A stretch of 64,000 nucleotides of DNA, from the NCBI GenBank assembly GCA_965222835.1, contig CBDCUQ010000003.1:1054001-1118000 (forward strand). Direction: 5' to 3'. Shown here in pieces: positions 26,102 to 34,888 of this stretch. The position numbers were made by a program, and so were the translations under genes. A model generated the notes under the pieces. The model saw only the letters and a program-made list of their open reading frames with translations, was not told the origin of the DNA and ran no database searches. The stretch's first letter is position 1, and each line of letters begins with the position of its first letter. The stretch comes from CBDCUQ01 sp965222835 (GTDB lineage Bacteria > Pseudomonadota > Alphaproteobacteria > Rhizobiales > Hyphomicrobiaceae).

Positions 26102-26791
26102 CTACTTGTCGTCGAAAATGTAACCGGCGCCACGGACAGTGCGGATGGGATCCGTTTCGTTGCCGCGAACGACGGCCTTGCGCAGGCGTCCTACGTGGAC
26201 ATCCACCGTGCGTTCATCGATTTCGGCCGCGCGTCCCCAAACATTGTCGAGGAGCTGTTCGCGAGTGAGAACGCGGCCGGCACGCTGCATGAAGAATTCA
26301 AGAAGCCGGTACTCGGTCGGCCCGAGCGTGAGTGTCCGTGTTCCCCGCGTCGCGCGATGGGCGAGGCGATCCAGAACAATGCCGCCCCGATCAAGAACGT
26401 CTGCTGTTTTCTCCGGCGCCGACCGGCGCAAGAGTGCCTTTACACGTGCCATCAGTTCGGCAACGGAAAATGGCTTGACGATATAGTCGTCGGCACCGGT
26501 TGTGAGGCCGCGTAAGCGATCGGATTCTTCACCACGGGCCGTTAACATGATAACGGGCAGCGCCTTGGTCTTGGCTCCGTTGCGTATTTGCCGGCAGATT
26601 TCGATGCCTGAGAGACCCGGCAGCATCCAATCGAGAATGACCAGATCCGGTTCTTCATCCTCGATGGCATGAATGGCCTCATCACCGGACTTGATTGTGG
26701 CCACTTCAAATCCTTCCACCTCTAAGTTATAGGTGAGAAGCGTGATGAGGGCCTCTTCGTCTTCGACAATCAGGATCTTCGCAAGCTTCAA
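26102..26791 (-). CDS. phoB: Phosphate regulon response regulator PhoB
   Basis: 229 residues. The receiver domain has phospho-acceptor Asp54 (LVILDWMLPGLSGIEICRQIR) and the switch Lys in DYIVKPFSVAELMARV; the winged-helix domain carries TLGPTEYRLLEFFMQRAGRVLTREQLLDNVWG and RTVDVHVGRLRKAV, both close to PhoB. The start codon is TTG, with GGAGA about 9 nt upstream; no earlier start exists in frame. It is the last gene of the Pho block, 27 nt after phoU, and would bind Pho boxes such as the one before the porin. Confidence 0.95.
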   Translation of the reverse strand: MKLAKILIVEDEEALITLLTYNLEVEGFEVATIKSGDEAIHAIEDEEPDLVILDWMLPGLSGIEICRQIRNGAKTKALPVIMLTARGEESDRLRGLTTGADDYIVKPFSVAELMARVKALLRRSAPEKTADVLDRGGIVLDRLAHRATRGTRTLTLGPTEYRLLEFFMQRAGRVLTREQLLDNVWGRAAEIDERTVDVHVGRLRKAVVRGNETDPIRTVRGAGYIFDDK

Positions 26792-26818
26792 GTAAGGGTC
26801 TCCCTGCTGCTACCCGGC

Positions 26819-27532
26819 TTAGCCGGTCTCTCTGACCAGCATTGAGCTCGTCGTATCGCCCTTTGGCCGCTCTTCGGTGAGTGGCACACCTTTGGCGAGG
26901 TAGTAGACGGTCTCTGCAATATTGGTCGTGTGATCACCAATGCGCTCAATGTTCTTGGCGCCAAAAAGGAGGTGGGTGCACAGTCCGATATTGCGCGGAT
27001 CTTCCATCATGTAGGTGAGGAGTTCGCGGAACAATGAGTTGTAAAGCGAGTCGATGTGCTCATCGTTCCGCCAAACAGCAAGGGCCTTCTCAGCATCCCG
27101 GGCCGCAAACGAATCGAGCACGTCCTTCAAGCCCCGCGCTGTCATTTCCACCATGTGGCTGAGCCCGGTCATCAGCTGCTTGGGGTGATTCTCGCCGGAG
27201 ATCGCGGTGGCGCGTTTGCCGATGTTCTTTGCGAGATCGCCGACGCGCTCGAGATCTGAGGCGACTTTTAATACGGCCATGATCTGCCTGAGGTCGTTTG
27301 CAAGCGGCTGCCGGCGCGCGACCATTAGGATGACCTGCTCTTCGACGTCTCTCTGCAATTCATCCAGCTGGTCGTCTGTCTCGATGACACGCCCCGCGAG
27401 GTCAGGGTTTCGATTGACCAGAGACTGAAACGCCTCATTCAGCATCGACTCCGCCAGGCCGCCCATTTGAGCGATTTTCCCGTCTAGGGTGGTCAGCTCC
27501 TCCTCATAGGATTTTACAATGTGTTCGCTCAT
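26819..27532 (-). CDS. phoU: Phosphate signalling protein PhoU
   Basis: 237 residues from the ATG at 27532, giving the family start MSEHIVKSYEEELTTL. Two tandem three-helix PhoU repeats with the metal-binding motifs KVASDLERVGDLAKNIGKRA and KNIERIGDHTTNIAETVYYLAKG. PhoU links Pst transport to the PhoR kinase and keeps the Pho regulon off when phosphate is plentiful. A 93-nt in-frame extension upstream is rejected because it is basic and unlike the family. It sits between pstB and phoB, as in many proteobacteria. Confidence 0.96.
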   Translation of the reverse strand: MSEHIVKSYEEELTTLDGKIAQMGGLAESMLNEAFQSLVNRNPDLAGRVIETDDQLDELQRDVEEQVILMVARRQPLANDLRQIMAVLKVASDLERVGDLAKNIGKRATAISGENHPKQLMTGLSHMVEMTARGLKDVLDSFAARDAEKALAVWRNDEHIDSLYNSLFRELLTYMMEDPRNIGLCTHLLFGAKNIERIGDHTTNIAETVYYLAKGVPLTEERPKGDTTSSMLVRETG

Positions 27533-27683
27533 CGCTCCGCGCTCCTGTGTGGGTACGCCAGTTGCATTTCTCTTCTTGGGAGAGTCCGAGGTCCAGAAGC
27601 CGTATCGCAGAATTCTCGGCCACATAAATGGCGCCTCCTTGCGTTGTGCATTCCGGGGTTGAAGGTGCCGTGTACCGAAACAT

Positions 27684-28496
27684 CTATCCGAATCTTCCTG
27701 TGATGTAGTCCTGTGTTCGGCTGTCGTCCGGGCTCATGAAGATCTTCGACGTCTCGCCTTCCTCCACCAGTACGCCCAAATGGAAGAAGGCCGTGCGCTG
27801 CGAGACGCGCGCTGCCTGCTGCATTGAGTGGGTGACGATGATGATGCAGAAATTCTGTCTCAGTTCATCGATCAGCTCTTCGATCTTTGCGGTCGCGATG
27901 GGGTCAAGCGCCGAACAGGGCTCGTCCATCAGGATCACCTCAGGCGAGACGGCAATGGCGCGCGCAATGCAAAGGCGTTGCTGCTGGCCACCCGACAGAC
28001 CTGTACCGGGGTCGTCCAAGCGATCCTTTACCTCACGCCATAGACCTGCCCTCTCAAGACTCTTATTCACAATCTCCTCGAGATCCGCATTGGAGCTCGC
28101 CATGCCATGAATACGCGGACCGTAGGCCACGTTCTCAAAAATCGATTTGGGGAAGGGGTTCGGCTTTTGAAAGACCATTCCGACGCGCGCGCGGAGTTGA
28201 ACGGGGTCGATTGCCGGGTCGTAGACGTCTTGGCCGTCCAGCGTAATTTTACCCTCGACGCGGCAGATGGGGATGGTGTCGTTCATTCGATTGATGCAGC
28301 GAAGAAATGTCGTCTTGCCGCAACCAGATGGTCCGATGAAGGACATAACCGCGCGGTCGGGAATATCGACGTTCACGTCCATCAGGGCGTGTTTCTCACC
28401 GTAATAGACGTTGACGCCGCGCGCGGAGACTTTTGCTTCTCCTACTGCGGGTGTAGAGGCCACTTGCGGATCCCTCGTGCTCACCTGCATATGCAT
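27684..28496 (-). CDS. pstB: Phosphate ABC transporter ATP-binding protein PstB
   Basis: 270 residues. Walker A GPSGCGKTTFLRCINRMND, Q loop VFQKPNPFPKSIFENVAYGPRIHG, signature LSGGQQQRLCIARAIAV, Walker B VILMDEPCSALDPIATAKIEEL and H loop IIIVTHSMQQAARVS are all intact. It powers phosphate import through PstCA and takes part in Pho signalling. It begins 47 nt after pstA. The start at 28496 has GAGG upstream; a second ATG two codons on is also possible. Confidence 0.97.
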   Translation of the reverse strand: MHMQVSTRDPQVASTPAVGEAKVSARGVNVYYGEKHALMDVNVDIPDRAVMSFIGPSGCGKTTFLRCINRMNDTIPICRVEGKITLDGQDVYDPAIDPVQLRARVGMVFQKPNPFPKSIFENVAYGPRIHGMASSNADLEEIVNKSLERAGLWREVKDRLDDPGTGLSGGQQQRLCIARAIAVSPEVILMDEPCSALDPIATAKIEELIDELRQNFCIIIVTHSMQQAARVSQRTAFFHLGVLVEEGETSKIFMSPDDSRTQDYITGRFG

Positions 28497-28543
28497 ATCA
28501 GTTAGCCTCGCCTATCCTACTACCAGTGCCTTGCGATGTCCCG

Positions 28544-30199
28544 TTACCACTTCCGCTCAACCCGATGCCGCAGATAAATGGCAATGGCATTCATGGTGAT
28601 CAAGAACGTTAACAGAATCAAAATCGCCGCCGAAGTGCGGCTTACGAATCCTCTTTCGGGGCTGTCGGCCCACGAGAAAATCTGCGTCGGCAGAGCCGTG
28701 GCGGGCTGAAGGATCCCCATGTTCTCGATGCTTGGGATGAACGCGTTCATGCCGATCAGAAGAAGCGGCGCCGTCTCTCCCAAGGCCTGAGCAAGTCCGA
28801 TGATCGTGCCCGTCAGGATGCCCGGCATGGCGAGGGGCAGCACGTGATGCAGCATCACCTGGTGCTTGGAGGCGCCGACGCCGTAGGCCGCCTCGCGGAT
28901 CGACGGCGGCACCGACTTGAGCGCGGCGCGTGTTGCAACGATGATCGTGGGCAAGGTCATGAGAGACAGCACCATGCCGCCGACGAGAGGCGCGGAACGC
29001 GGCAGCCCGAACGCGCCGAGAAACACCGCGAGTCCCAAGAGGCCGAACACGACCGAGGGCACGGCGGCAAGGTTGTTGATGTTGACCTCGATTAGATCGC
29101 TCATGCGGCTCTTGGGAGCGAACTCCTCGAGGTAGATGGCCGTCGCGATCCCCACCGGGAAGCTCAATAAGAAGCACACCAGCAACGCGAGGAACGAGCC
29201 TGTCAGGGCGCCAGCGAGACCAGCGAGCTCCGGGAAGCGGCTATCGGCGTTTACGAACAGCTCCCAGCTGAACGGAGAGGTTATCAGGCCGCGTTGCCTC
29301 AGGCTGGCGAACCACTCGAGCTCCTGCTCGGACGAAAAGCGCGGATTGAGCATCTGCGCTTCCCCGGTGCGGGCTAGCGAATCGTAGTGCTTGGACACCG
29401 GAAGATCGACGGTCATTGTCTTGCCCAGCAGCGCGGGATCTGCGGTGACGCGCTGCTTCAGAGCATCCGCCGCTTCCGTGGCAAGGATGTCCCGGTAGGC
29501 GCGGTTGCGCTCGCCTGGGAAGTAGCTGTCGATCGCCTCGTCCACCATGCGCTGGTAGTTCGCGGCCTCCAGATCGCCTTCCCGCGCGTCCCCCGGATCG
29601 ACAAAGGCCTCCAGCCGTACATATGTCCTGCCATCGATGACGTGTACCACGCCGCGTCTCTGCAGCTTCTTGAAGCGTGACATGGCGTCTGTCGTCAGGG
29701 CATCGATCCGCGAGGGGATCACGCCCTTGTAGAGCTGATCGTACGGATCGGACACGGGTATGGAAATCGTGATCGACTTGCCGATATCCTGAAGATTATC
29801 GACGCTGTAGTCGCGCACGATGTAGGGCGCTCCGGAGCTGAGAATCTTGAACAGATACCTTTGCTCCTTCTTGCTTGTTACCTCAGGGAAAAGAACGAGG
29901 AACGAATCCCGGGTCAGCTTGCGATAGTTCGCATCCCCGGGCTTGTCGGGATCGATCTTCTTGGGATCGAGTGTGACGCTCAAGCTAACCTTGGTGGTCG
30001 TGAACGCCAAGTAGCCTGTGAAAATCAGCGAGCTGAACAGCACGCCCAGCAAACCGACGGCGAGCGCGATGGCGCCGAGCCCGTAGATCTGCAGGCGGCG
30101 GTCGGCCGCGTAGCGCCGCCTTACGCGGCGTTTATTTGCGGCCGAGCCCCAATCGTGCGGACTGGAAAGCCCAGGTGCCTGTGTCGTCGTATCAGTCAT
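28544..30199 (-). CDS. pstA: Phosphate ABC transporter permease PstA, extended form
   Basis: 551 residues, nearly twice the E. coli length. An N-terminal membrane segment (about residues 31-53) is followed by a 270-residue soluble, probably periplasmic region of the DUF3333 type found in alphaproteobacterial PstA, then five or so membrane segments with the permease EAA loop (REAAYGVGASKHQVMLHHVLP). The ATG at 30199 overlaps the pstC stop by 8 nt; a GTG three codons earlier is an alternative. It partners PstC to form the channel. Confidence 0.94.
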   Translation of the reverse strand: MTDTTTQAPGLSSPHDWGSAANKRRVRRRYAADRRLQIYGLGAIALAVGLLGVLFSSLIFTGYLAFTTTKVSLSVTLDPKKIDPDKPGDANYRKLTRDSFLVLFPEVTSKKEQRYLFKILSSGAPYIVRDYSVDNLQDIGKSITISIPVSDPYDQLYKGVIPSRIDALTTDAMSRFKKLQRRGVVHVIDGRTYVRLEAFVDPGDAREGDLEAANYQRMVDEAIDSYFPGERNRAYRDILATEAADALKQRVTADPALLGKTMTVDLPVSKHYDSLARTGEAQMLNPRFSSEQELEWFASLRQRGLITSPFSWELFVNADSRFPELAGLAGALTGSFLALLVCFLLSFPVGIATAIYLEEFAPKSRMSDLIEVNINNLAAVPSVVFGLLGLAVFLGAFGLPRSAPLVGGMVLSLMTLPTIIVATRAALKSVPPSIREAAYGVGASKHQVMLHHVLPLAMPGILTGTIIGLAQALGETAPLLLIGMNAFIPSIENMGILQPATALPTQIFSWADSPERGFVSRTSAAILILLTFLITMNAIAIYLRHRVERKW

Positions 30200-31571
30200 A
30201 TTGCTCACGATATTTTTGCACGATCCTGAGCGCGATGATGTTTAAGAGGAGCGTGACCAGGAACAGCACCAGACCCAGAGCGAATGCAGCAAGCGTTTTG
30301 GGATTGTCGAACTCGGTGTCGCCGATCAGAAGCGTCACGATCTGCACCGTCACGGTCGTGACCGGCTCGAACGGATTTAACGTCAGCGACGCGATGATGC
30401 CGGCAGCCATGACCACGATCATGGTCTCGCCGATGGCGCGGCTCACTGCCAAAAGGACGCCGCCCATGATGCCAGGAAGCGCTGCAGGCAGCAGCACTTT
30501 GGTGATGGTCTCGCCCTTGGTCGCCCCTAGACCGAAGGAGCCGTCGCGCAGGGCCTGTGGCACAGCGGATATGGCGTCGTCGGACAACGAGGAGATGAAG
30601 GGGATCAACATGATCCCCATGACGGCACCTGCCGCCAGCGCGCTGTTGGGCGCGATGTCGAAGCCGATGAACTGCCCGAAGTTGCGCATGGCCGGAGCCA
30701 CGGTCAGAACGGCGAAAAATCCGTAAACAACGGTCGGAATACCCGCCAGGATCTCCAGCACGGGCTTGATCACGGCCCGGAAACGGCTTGAGGCATACTC
30801 GGTCAGATACACGGCGGCGAGCAATCCGATAGGGGTGGCAACCGCCATGGCGATGAAGGCGATGAGCAGGGTGCCGGTGAAAACGGGTATGGCGCCGAAG
30901 GCGCCGCCGGCCGTGACCTGCCCTTCGCGGATGGGGATCTGCGGCTCCCAGTTGAGACCGGTCAAGAACGCGAAGATCGACACCTTTTCGAAGAAGCGGA
31001 GAGACTCGTAGAGCAGCGAGACGACGATGCCGAGCGTCGTAAGTATGGCAATCAGCGAGCAGGCGATCATGAGCCCGCTCATGATACGCTCCACGTTGTT
31101 GCGCGCGCGGAAGTGCGGCGCAATGTGTGAATGTGCGATCGCAAGCCCGATCAACGCCAACGAAACGGCAAGCGCGACCATGGCCCAGCTGGCGATCCCG
31201 CGCCAGCTGTTGTAGCGCTCTGCCGCGGCCAGGACAAACGGGTCAGGCTCTCCAAAAATGTTGCCGGCGGCCACCGATTTGATCTCGCTGACGAGCAGGG
31301 CGAGTTCACCGTGATCGAGGCTCTCGACACGTTCGGGCGGCAGGCTACCAATCAGTAGCCAATCGATCACCGTCCCCTGAAATAGCAGCCACAGAAGAAC
31401 GAGCAGGAATGAGGGGATGCCCACCCACGCTGCGACGTACCAGCCGTGATAGCCGGCCAGCGAGTGCATTTTAATGTCGTTCGGGGCACCTACCGTGGCG
31501 GCCCGCCAACGGCCCAGCCAGAACCCCATGACTGCAATGAGCAATAATATGAGAAAGAGCGAGCCCAGCAT
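30192..31571 (-). CDS. pstC: Phosphate ABC transporter permease PstC, extended form
   Basis: 459 residues with about eight membrane segments; E. coli PstC has 319. The extra part is N-terminal: hydrophobic segments near residues 1-17, 47-70 and 130-150, joined by soluble loops. The conserved permease core runs from about residue 215 (IAMAVATPIGLLAAVYLTEY) and includes the EAA loop RDGSFGLGATKGETITKVLLPAALPGI. It is separated from pstS by a 195-nt gap with a hairpin and overlaps pstA. Confidence 0.94.
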   Translation of the reverse strand: MLGSLFLILLLIAVMGFWLGRWRAATVGAPNDIKMHSLAGYHGWYVAAWVGIPSFLLVLLWLLFQGTVIDWLLIGSLPPERVESLDHGELALLVSEIKSVAAGNIFGEPDPFVLAAAERYNSWRGIASWAMVALAVSLALIGLAIAHSHIAPHFRARNNVERIMSGLMIACSLIAILTTLGIVVSLLYESLRFFEKVSIFAFLTGLNWEPQIPIREGQVTAGGAFGAIPVFTGTLLIAFIAMAVATPIGLLAAVYLTEYASSRFRAVIKPVLEILAGIPTVVYGFFAVLTVAPAMRNFGQFIGFDIAPNSALAAGAVMGIMLIPFISSLSDDAISAVPQALRDGSFGLGATKGETITKVLLPAALPGIMGGVLLAVSRAIGETMIVVMAAGIIASLTLNPFEPVTTVTVQIVTLLIGDTEFDNPKTLAAFALGLVLFLVTLLLNIIALRIVQKYREQYD

Positions 31572-31714
31572 ACCCTAGCGCGCCTCGCTCATTTGGCTTT
31601 CATGCGCCTGGGAGTGACGACCCACGTCCACGCTTCATTGCCTCTTGAGTAATGTCCTGCATCAGGCGCTCTGCCGACGCCGGACGTGTAATGCCACCAA
31701 AAACGCGGACAGCA

Positions 31715-31744
31715 ACCGGACCCGAGGATCTGCTCGGATCCGGT
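31715..31744 (-). other. Hairpin between pstS and pstC
   Basis: In the minus-strand transcript the arms are ACCGGATCCGAG and CTCGGGTCCGGT with a 6-nt loop, a full 12-bp stem if one U-G pair is allowed. A run of five T follows about 13 nt later. It lies directly after pstS, where such structures commonly protect the abundant binding-protein mRNA or reduce read-through to the permease genes. Confidence 0.6.
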
Positions 31745-31766
31745 CGCCTTAGCCTTGTTGAGCAGC

Positions 31767-32840
31767 TCAGCTGCCGGGTGCCGCCATCGAATCGCCCTTA
31801 AGGGCTGCGTCTTGCGACTTCTTCAGCTCATCGGCCCCAAGCACGACAAGACCGCGCTCGGAGAGATAGCCGCCATCACCCATTGCACCTGCGCTGACAT
31901 ACTCCTTGATGAAGTCATCCATACCCTTGATCACCTTGCGGTGGGGGTTCTTGATGTAGATGAACAACGGACGCGAGATGCCATACTTACCGGACGCGAT
32001 GGTTTCCATCGAGGGCTCGACGCCGCCTATCGACAATGCTTGCAGCTTGTCCTGATTCTCAAACAGGAATGAGTAGCCGAAAATGCCCACGGCGTTCGGA
32101 TCGGCCTCGAGACGCTGCACGATCAGGTTGTCATTTTCGCCCGCCTCGATGAAGGGCCCGTCGGTGCGCATGGCCGTACAATCGGCCTTGTACATCTTCT
32201 TGAAGCCGCTCTTGTCGTCCTTCAACTCATCGCCCTTTGCTTTCCAATAGGGCAGCTTGCCCTTCTTGCAGACGTAGTGGAAGACGAGCTCGACGAAGGC
32301 GTCGCGCGTGCCAGACGTCGGAGGCGGGCCGTAGGCCACGATGGGAAGGTCGGGCAACGACTTGTCGATATCCGACCACTTCTTGTAGGGGTTGTCGACG
32401 AGTTTGCCGTCAACCGGAACCTTAGCCGCAAGCGCCTGGTAGATCTGCGGCTTCGTCAGGTCAATCTTCTTACCCTTGCGCGAGTTGGCGATCGAAAGGC
32501 CGTCGTAGCCGAGAAGAACTTCGGTCACGTCCTTGACCCCATTCTTGTCGCAAAGCTCGAACTCGGACTTCTTCATAGCACGAGACGCGCCGGTGATGTC
32601 CGGGTGCTTTTCGCCGATGCCCTGGCAGAAGATCTTCATGCCGCCGCCGGTGCCGGTCGACTCGACAGTCGGCGCCTTGCCGCCCTTACTGGCGAATTCT
32701 TCCGCAACCGCCTGCGTGTACGGGAACACGGTCGAGGAACCGACGATCTTGATTTCACGCGCGTTGGCCGCACCGGCAAACGCAACGAACCCGACGGTCG
32801 CAGCCGCCGAGAGAACGAAGATATTGCTCTTCACGCACAT
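31767..32840 (-). CDS. pstS: Phosphate-binding protein PstS
   Basis: 357 residues. Signal peptide VKSNIFVLSAAATVGFVAFAGAANA; the mature protein opens with REIKIVGSSTVFPYTQAVAEEFA and contains STGTGGGMKIFCQGIG and GPPPTSGTRDAFVELVF, residues of the phosphate cleft. It captures phosphate in the periplasm for PstCAB. It belongs to the longer PstS group that includes the PhoX-like binding proteins of alphaproteobacteria. It lies 167 nt after phoR with its own likely promoter, and a hairpin follows it. Confidence 0.95.
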   Translation of the reverse strand: MCVKSNIFVLSAAATVGFVAFAGAANAREIKIVGSSTVFPYTQAVAEEFASKGGKAPTVESTGTGGGMKIFCQGIGEKHPDITGASRAMKKSEFELCDKNGVKDVTEVLLGYDGLSIANSRKGKKIDLTKPQIYQALAAKVPVDGKLVDNPYKKWSDIDKSLPDLPIVAYGPPPTSGTRDAFVELVFHYVCKKGKLPYWKAKGDELKDDKSGFKKMYKADCTAMRTDGPFIEAGENDNLIVQRLEADPNAVGIFGYSFLFENQDKLQALSIGGVEPSMETIASGKYGISRPLFIYIKNPHRKVIKGMDDFIKEYVSAGAMGDGGYLSERGLVVLGADELKKSQDAALKGDSMAAPGS

Positions 32841-32958
32841 CTCCTGTGGGTTTATCTAGGGGAAACAATCACCTGCGCCGCATCTCGCCGCGCCAATATG
32901 TCCGGCACGCCCCAAATCGCACCGTGGGGCCCTTGTACCGACTTGTAGCTATGTTTTT

Positions 32959-32965
32959 GTGACAG
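32959..32965 (-). promoter_or_regulatory. Candidate Pho half-site upstream of pstS
   Basis: Minus-strand CTGTCAC, about 120 nt before the pstS start, followed by an A-run. A convincing second half-site at the 11-nt spacing is missing (ACATAGC downstream, AGCGCAC upstream), so this is a weak or degenerate box. Confidence 0.35.
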
Positions 32966-33007
32966 GTTAGTGCGCTGAAATTTATGAGTAAAATGCGGGA
33001 CGTGCGT

Positions 33008-34180
33008 TCAATTGGTTTTGTCCACGCTTGGGGTCGGCAGGCGCACAGTGAATATCGAACCGATGCCGACAGTTGATTTGATTTCGAGCTCTCCGCGATG
33101 GCGATTGAGCACATGCTTGACGATTGCGAGTCCTAACCCCGTGCCGCCGCGTTCGCGGCTCACAGCTGAGTCGACGCGATAGAAGCGTTCCGTTAGGCGC
33201 GGCAAATGCTCATGCCCGATACCTGGGCCGTCATCCTTCACGGTTACGACGACGTTGCCGGATTCGCCGCTATTCTCTGTCGTCTGTTCGATTGTGACCT
33301 CGACGGTGCCCGCTTCGTTGCCGTACTTGATAGCGTTTTGAATGAGGTTCTGAAAAACCTGGGTGAGTTCATCGCCGTCGCCACTTACCAAAACTTTCTC
33401 ATCGGGAACTTGGAACGCCAGTGTGATCTGTCTTTCACGGGCGAGGGGCTCCAGGCCATGCACGACTTCGCTGACAATCTCGGCAAGGTCGACCACGCCC
33501 TCTGGCGGAAGATGCGCCCGCATTTCAATTCGGCTCAGCGACAAGAGGTCGTCGAGAATGCGCATCATGCGCGAGGCCTGCGCATCCATAATTCCCAGAA
33601 ATCGCGATCTTGCAGATGTGTCCTTGCTGGCCGGGCCTTGTAGGGTTTCAATAAAACCCTTGATCGATGACAGCGGGGTCCTCAGCTCATGGCTTGCGTT
33701 GGCTATGAAGTCGCTGCGCATCTGTGCCAACCGATCCTCTTCGCTGAGATCGCGCGCCTGGACGAGGAGAAAGAAGGCCGTGCTGGAGGCGGTATTGGCG
33801 CCAGGCCCTGCCTGTGCTCCGACCGGCGATATGGAGATACGCATGCGCCGGCCGCGGAGTGCCGGCTCACTAATATTGATCGTGCGCGAAACGTTATTTG
33901 CGGTTGCGTCCTGGATTGCGTCCAACAGCTCAGGATTGCGGCTGATCTGATAGATCGGGCGCCCCTTCGCAATTCCAGGAAAGAGTTCCGTGCAGAGCGG
34001 GCTGAATGTGAGAACTCTGCCGCGCGTGCTGAGGGCGATCACAGGTTCATCCAGTGCGCCGATGAGCTCCTTGACCGCTTCTGCACGGACACTGTTGCTC
34101 TGACGGGGGGCTTGCATGGACGGTAGGGGGCTACGCGGCCCTTTACGGAACAGCTCCTGCCACTTCGTCCAATCGACCAT
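33008..34180 (-). CDS. phoR: PhoR-like sensor histidine kinase without membrane segments
   Basis: 390 residues from the ATG at 34180. A PAS-like domain (about residues 36-145) precedes the dimerisation helix with His164 (FIANASHELRTPLSSIKGFIETL), the N box (VFQNLIQNAIKYGNEAG), G1 (VKDDGPGIGHEHLP), F box and G2 (RGGTGLGLAIVKHVLN). Domain order and neighbours point to PhoR, partner of the PhoB in the same block. Unlike usual PhoR I see no hydrophobic N-terminal helix, and extending upstream to 34393 gives only basic, shadow-like residues, so the protein appears cytoplasmic. It may sense Pst state through PhoU and its PAS domain (inference). Confidence 0.9.
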   Translation of the reverse strand: MVDWTKWQELFRKGPRSPLPSMQAPRQSNSVRAEAVKELIGALDEPVIALSTRGRVLTFSPLCTELFPGIAKGRPIYQISRNPELLDAIQDATANNVSRTINISEPALRGRRMRISISPVGAQAGPGANTASSTAFFLLVQARDLSEEDRLAQMRSDFIANASHELRTPLSSIKGFIETLQGPASKDTSARSRFLGIMDAQASRMMRILDDLLSLSRIEMRAHLPPEGVVDLAEIVSEVVHGLEPLARERQITLAFQVPDEKVLVSGDGDELTQVFQNLIQNAIKYGNEAGTVEVTIEQTTENSGESGNVVVTVKDDGPGIGHEHLPRLTERFYRVDSAVSRERGGTGLGLAIVKHVLNRHRGELEIKSTVGIGSIFTVRLPTPSVDKTN

Positions 34181-34281
34181 GAACGCAAACCTTGTGAACG
34201 AGCGACCAAGCCTCGCGGGATTTCGCAACTTGTCGAGCCGAGATCGGATTCTCGCATTCGATGGCGTAGCGTGTTGCTGGC

Positions 34282-34761
34282 TCAACGCCAATCCGTTTTT
34301 CTTCGATACGGCAAATAATGCTTTGCCCGGCACACGAGTGCTTCCCGCTTCTCGCCTGTTGACGCGGCGCCGCTGCACCTGTCTCTGTGCCACTCCCGCC
34401 CATCGCCAAGATCGACACTGCTATCAACATCAACCAATTGGCCGGTCACCCGGCTTGTCCAACGCCGTTGCACGACTTTGCCGTCTACAATGGCCTCCAG
34501 CAGCGGTAGGAACATGTCGAGGTCTTCGACCGGAATCCTCTCATAGGTCTCGCCGTCCAAGGCGAAATCGTAGATCTGGTTCTCATGCAGTAGGAGCTCG
34601 AATGGGCATGCACCCCGTATATGCGGCGATACGGTTAATTTCCAATATCCGGACTGCTCACCCTCTTCTATGTGGGCCGTATCGGAAATTTGCGGCACCC
34701 AATAGCGAAGGGTCGCGATGACCGTCTGTAACTTTGAGCGGTAGACGTCGTCGGAGAGCAT
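34282..34761 (-). CDS. Hypothetical protein upstream of phoR
   Basis: 159 residues, acidic N-terminal two-thirds, no signal peptide or membrane segment. Readable text includes RYWVPQISDTAHIEEGEQSGYWKLTVSP, ACPFELLLHENQIYDFALDGETYERI, and FLPLLEAIVDGKVVQRRWTSRVTGQLVDV; the regular alternation suggests an alpha/beta domain. I do not recognise the family. The C-terminal 40 residues are Arg/Cys-rich and may be less constrained. It ends 102 nt before the phoR start on the same strand, so co-transcription is possible. Confidence 0.65.
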   Translation of the reverse strand: MLSDDVYRSKLQTVIATLRYWVPQISDTAHIEEGEQSGYWKLTVSPHIRGACPFELLLHENQIYDFALDGETYERIPVEDLDMFLPLLEAIVDGKVVQRRWTSRVTGQLVDVDSSVDLGDGREWHRDRCSGAASTGEKREALVCRAKHYLPYRRKTDWR

Positions 34762-34888
34762 GTTCAGCCAACGGGCGAGGCTTCTGTTTCTTTAGCTAAG
34801 AATGCCAAAAACGCCGGACAATCAATGGATAATTTGATCAATTCCAAGGTGTGCCGGAACCGAGAGGGCGCTTCGGCACTTTCGCGGG

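Noticed and set aside
34180..34393. N-terminal extension of PhoR to 34393
   Set aside because: The extra 71 residues are basic, lack any hydrophobic helix and overlap the end of another gene; the ATG at 34180 gives a cleaner start.
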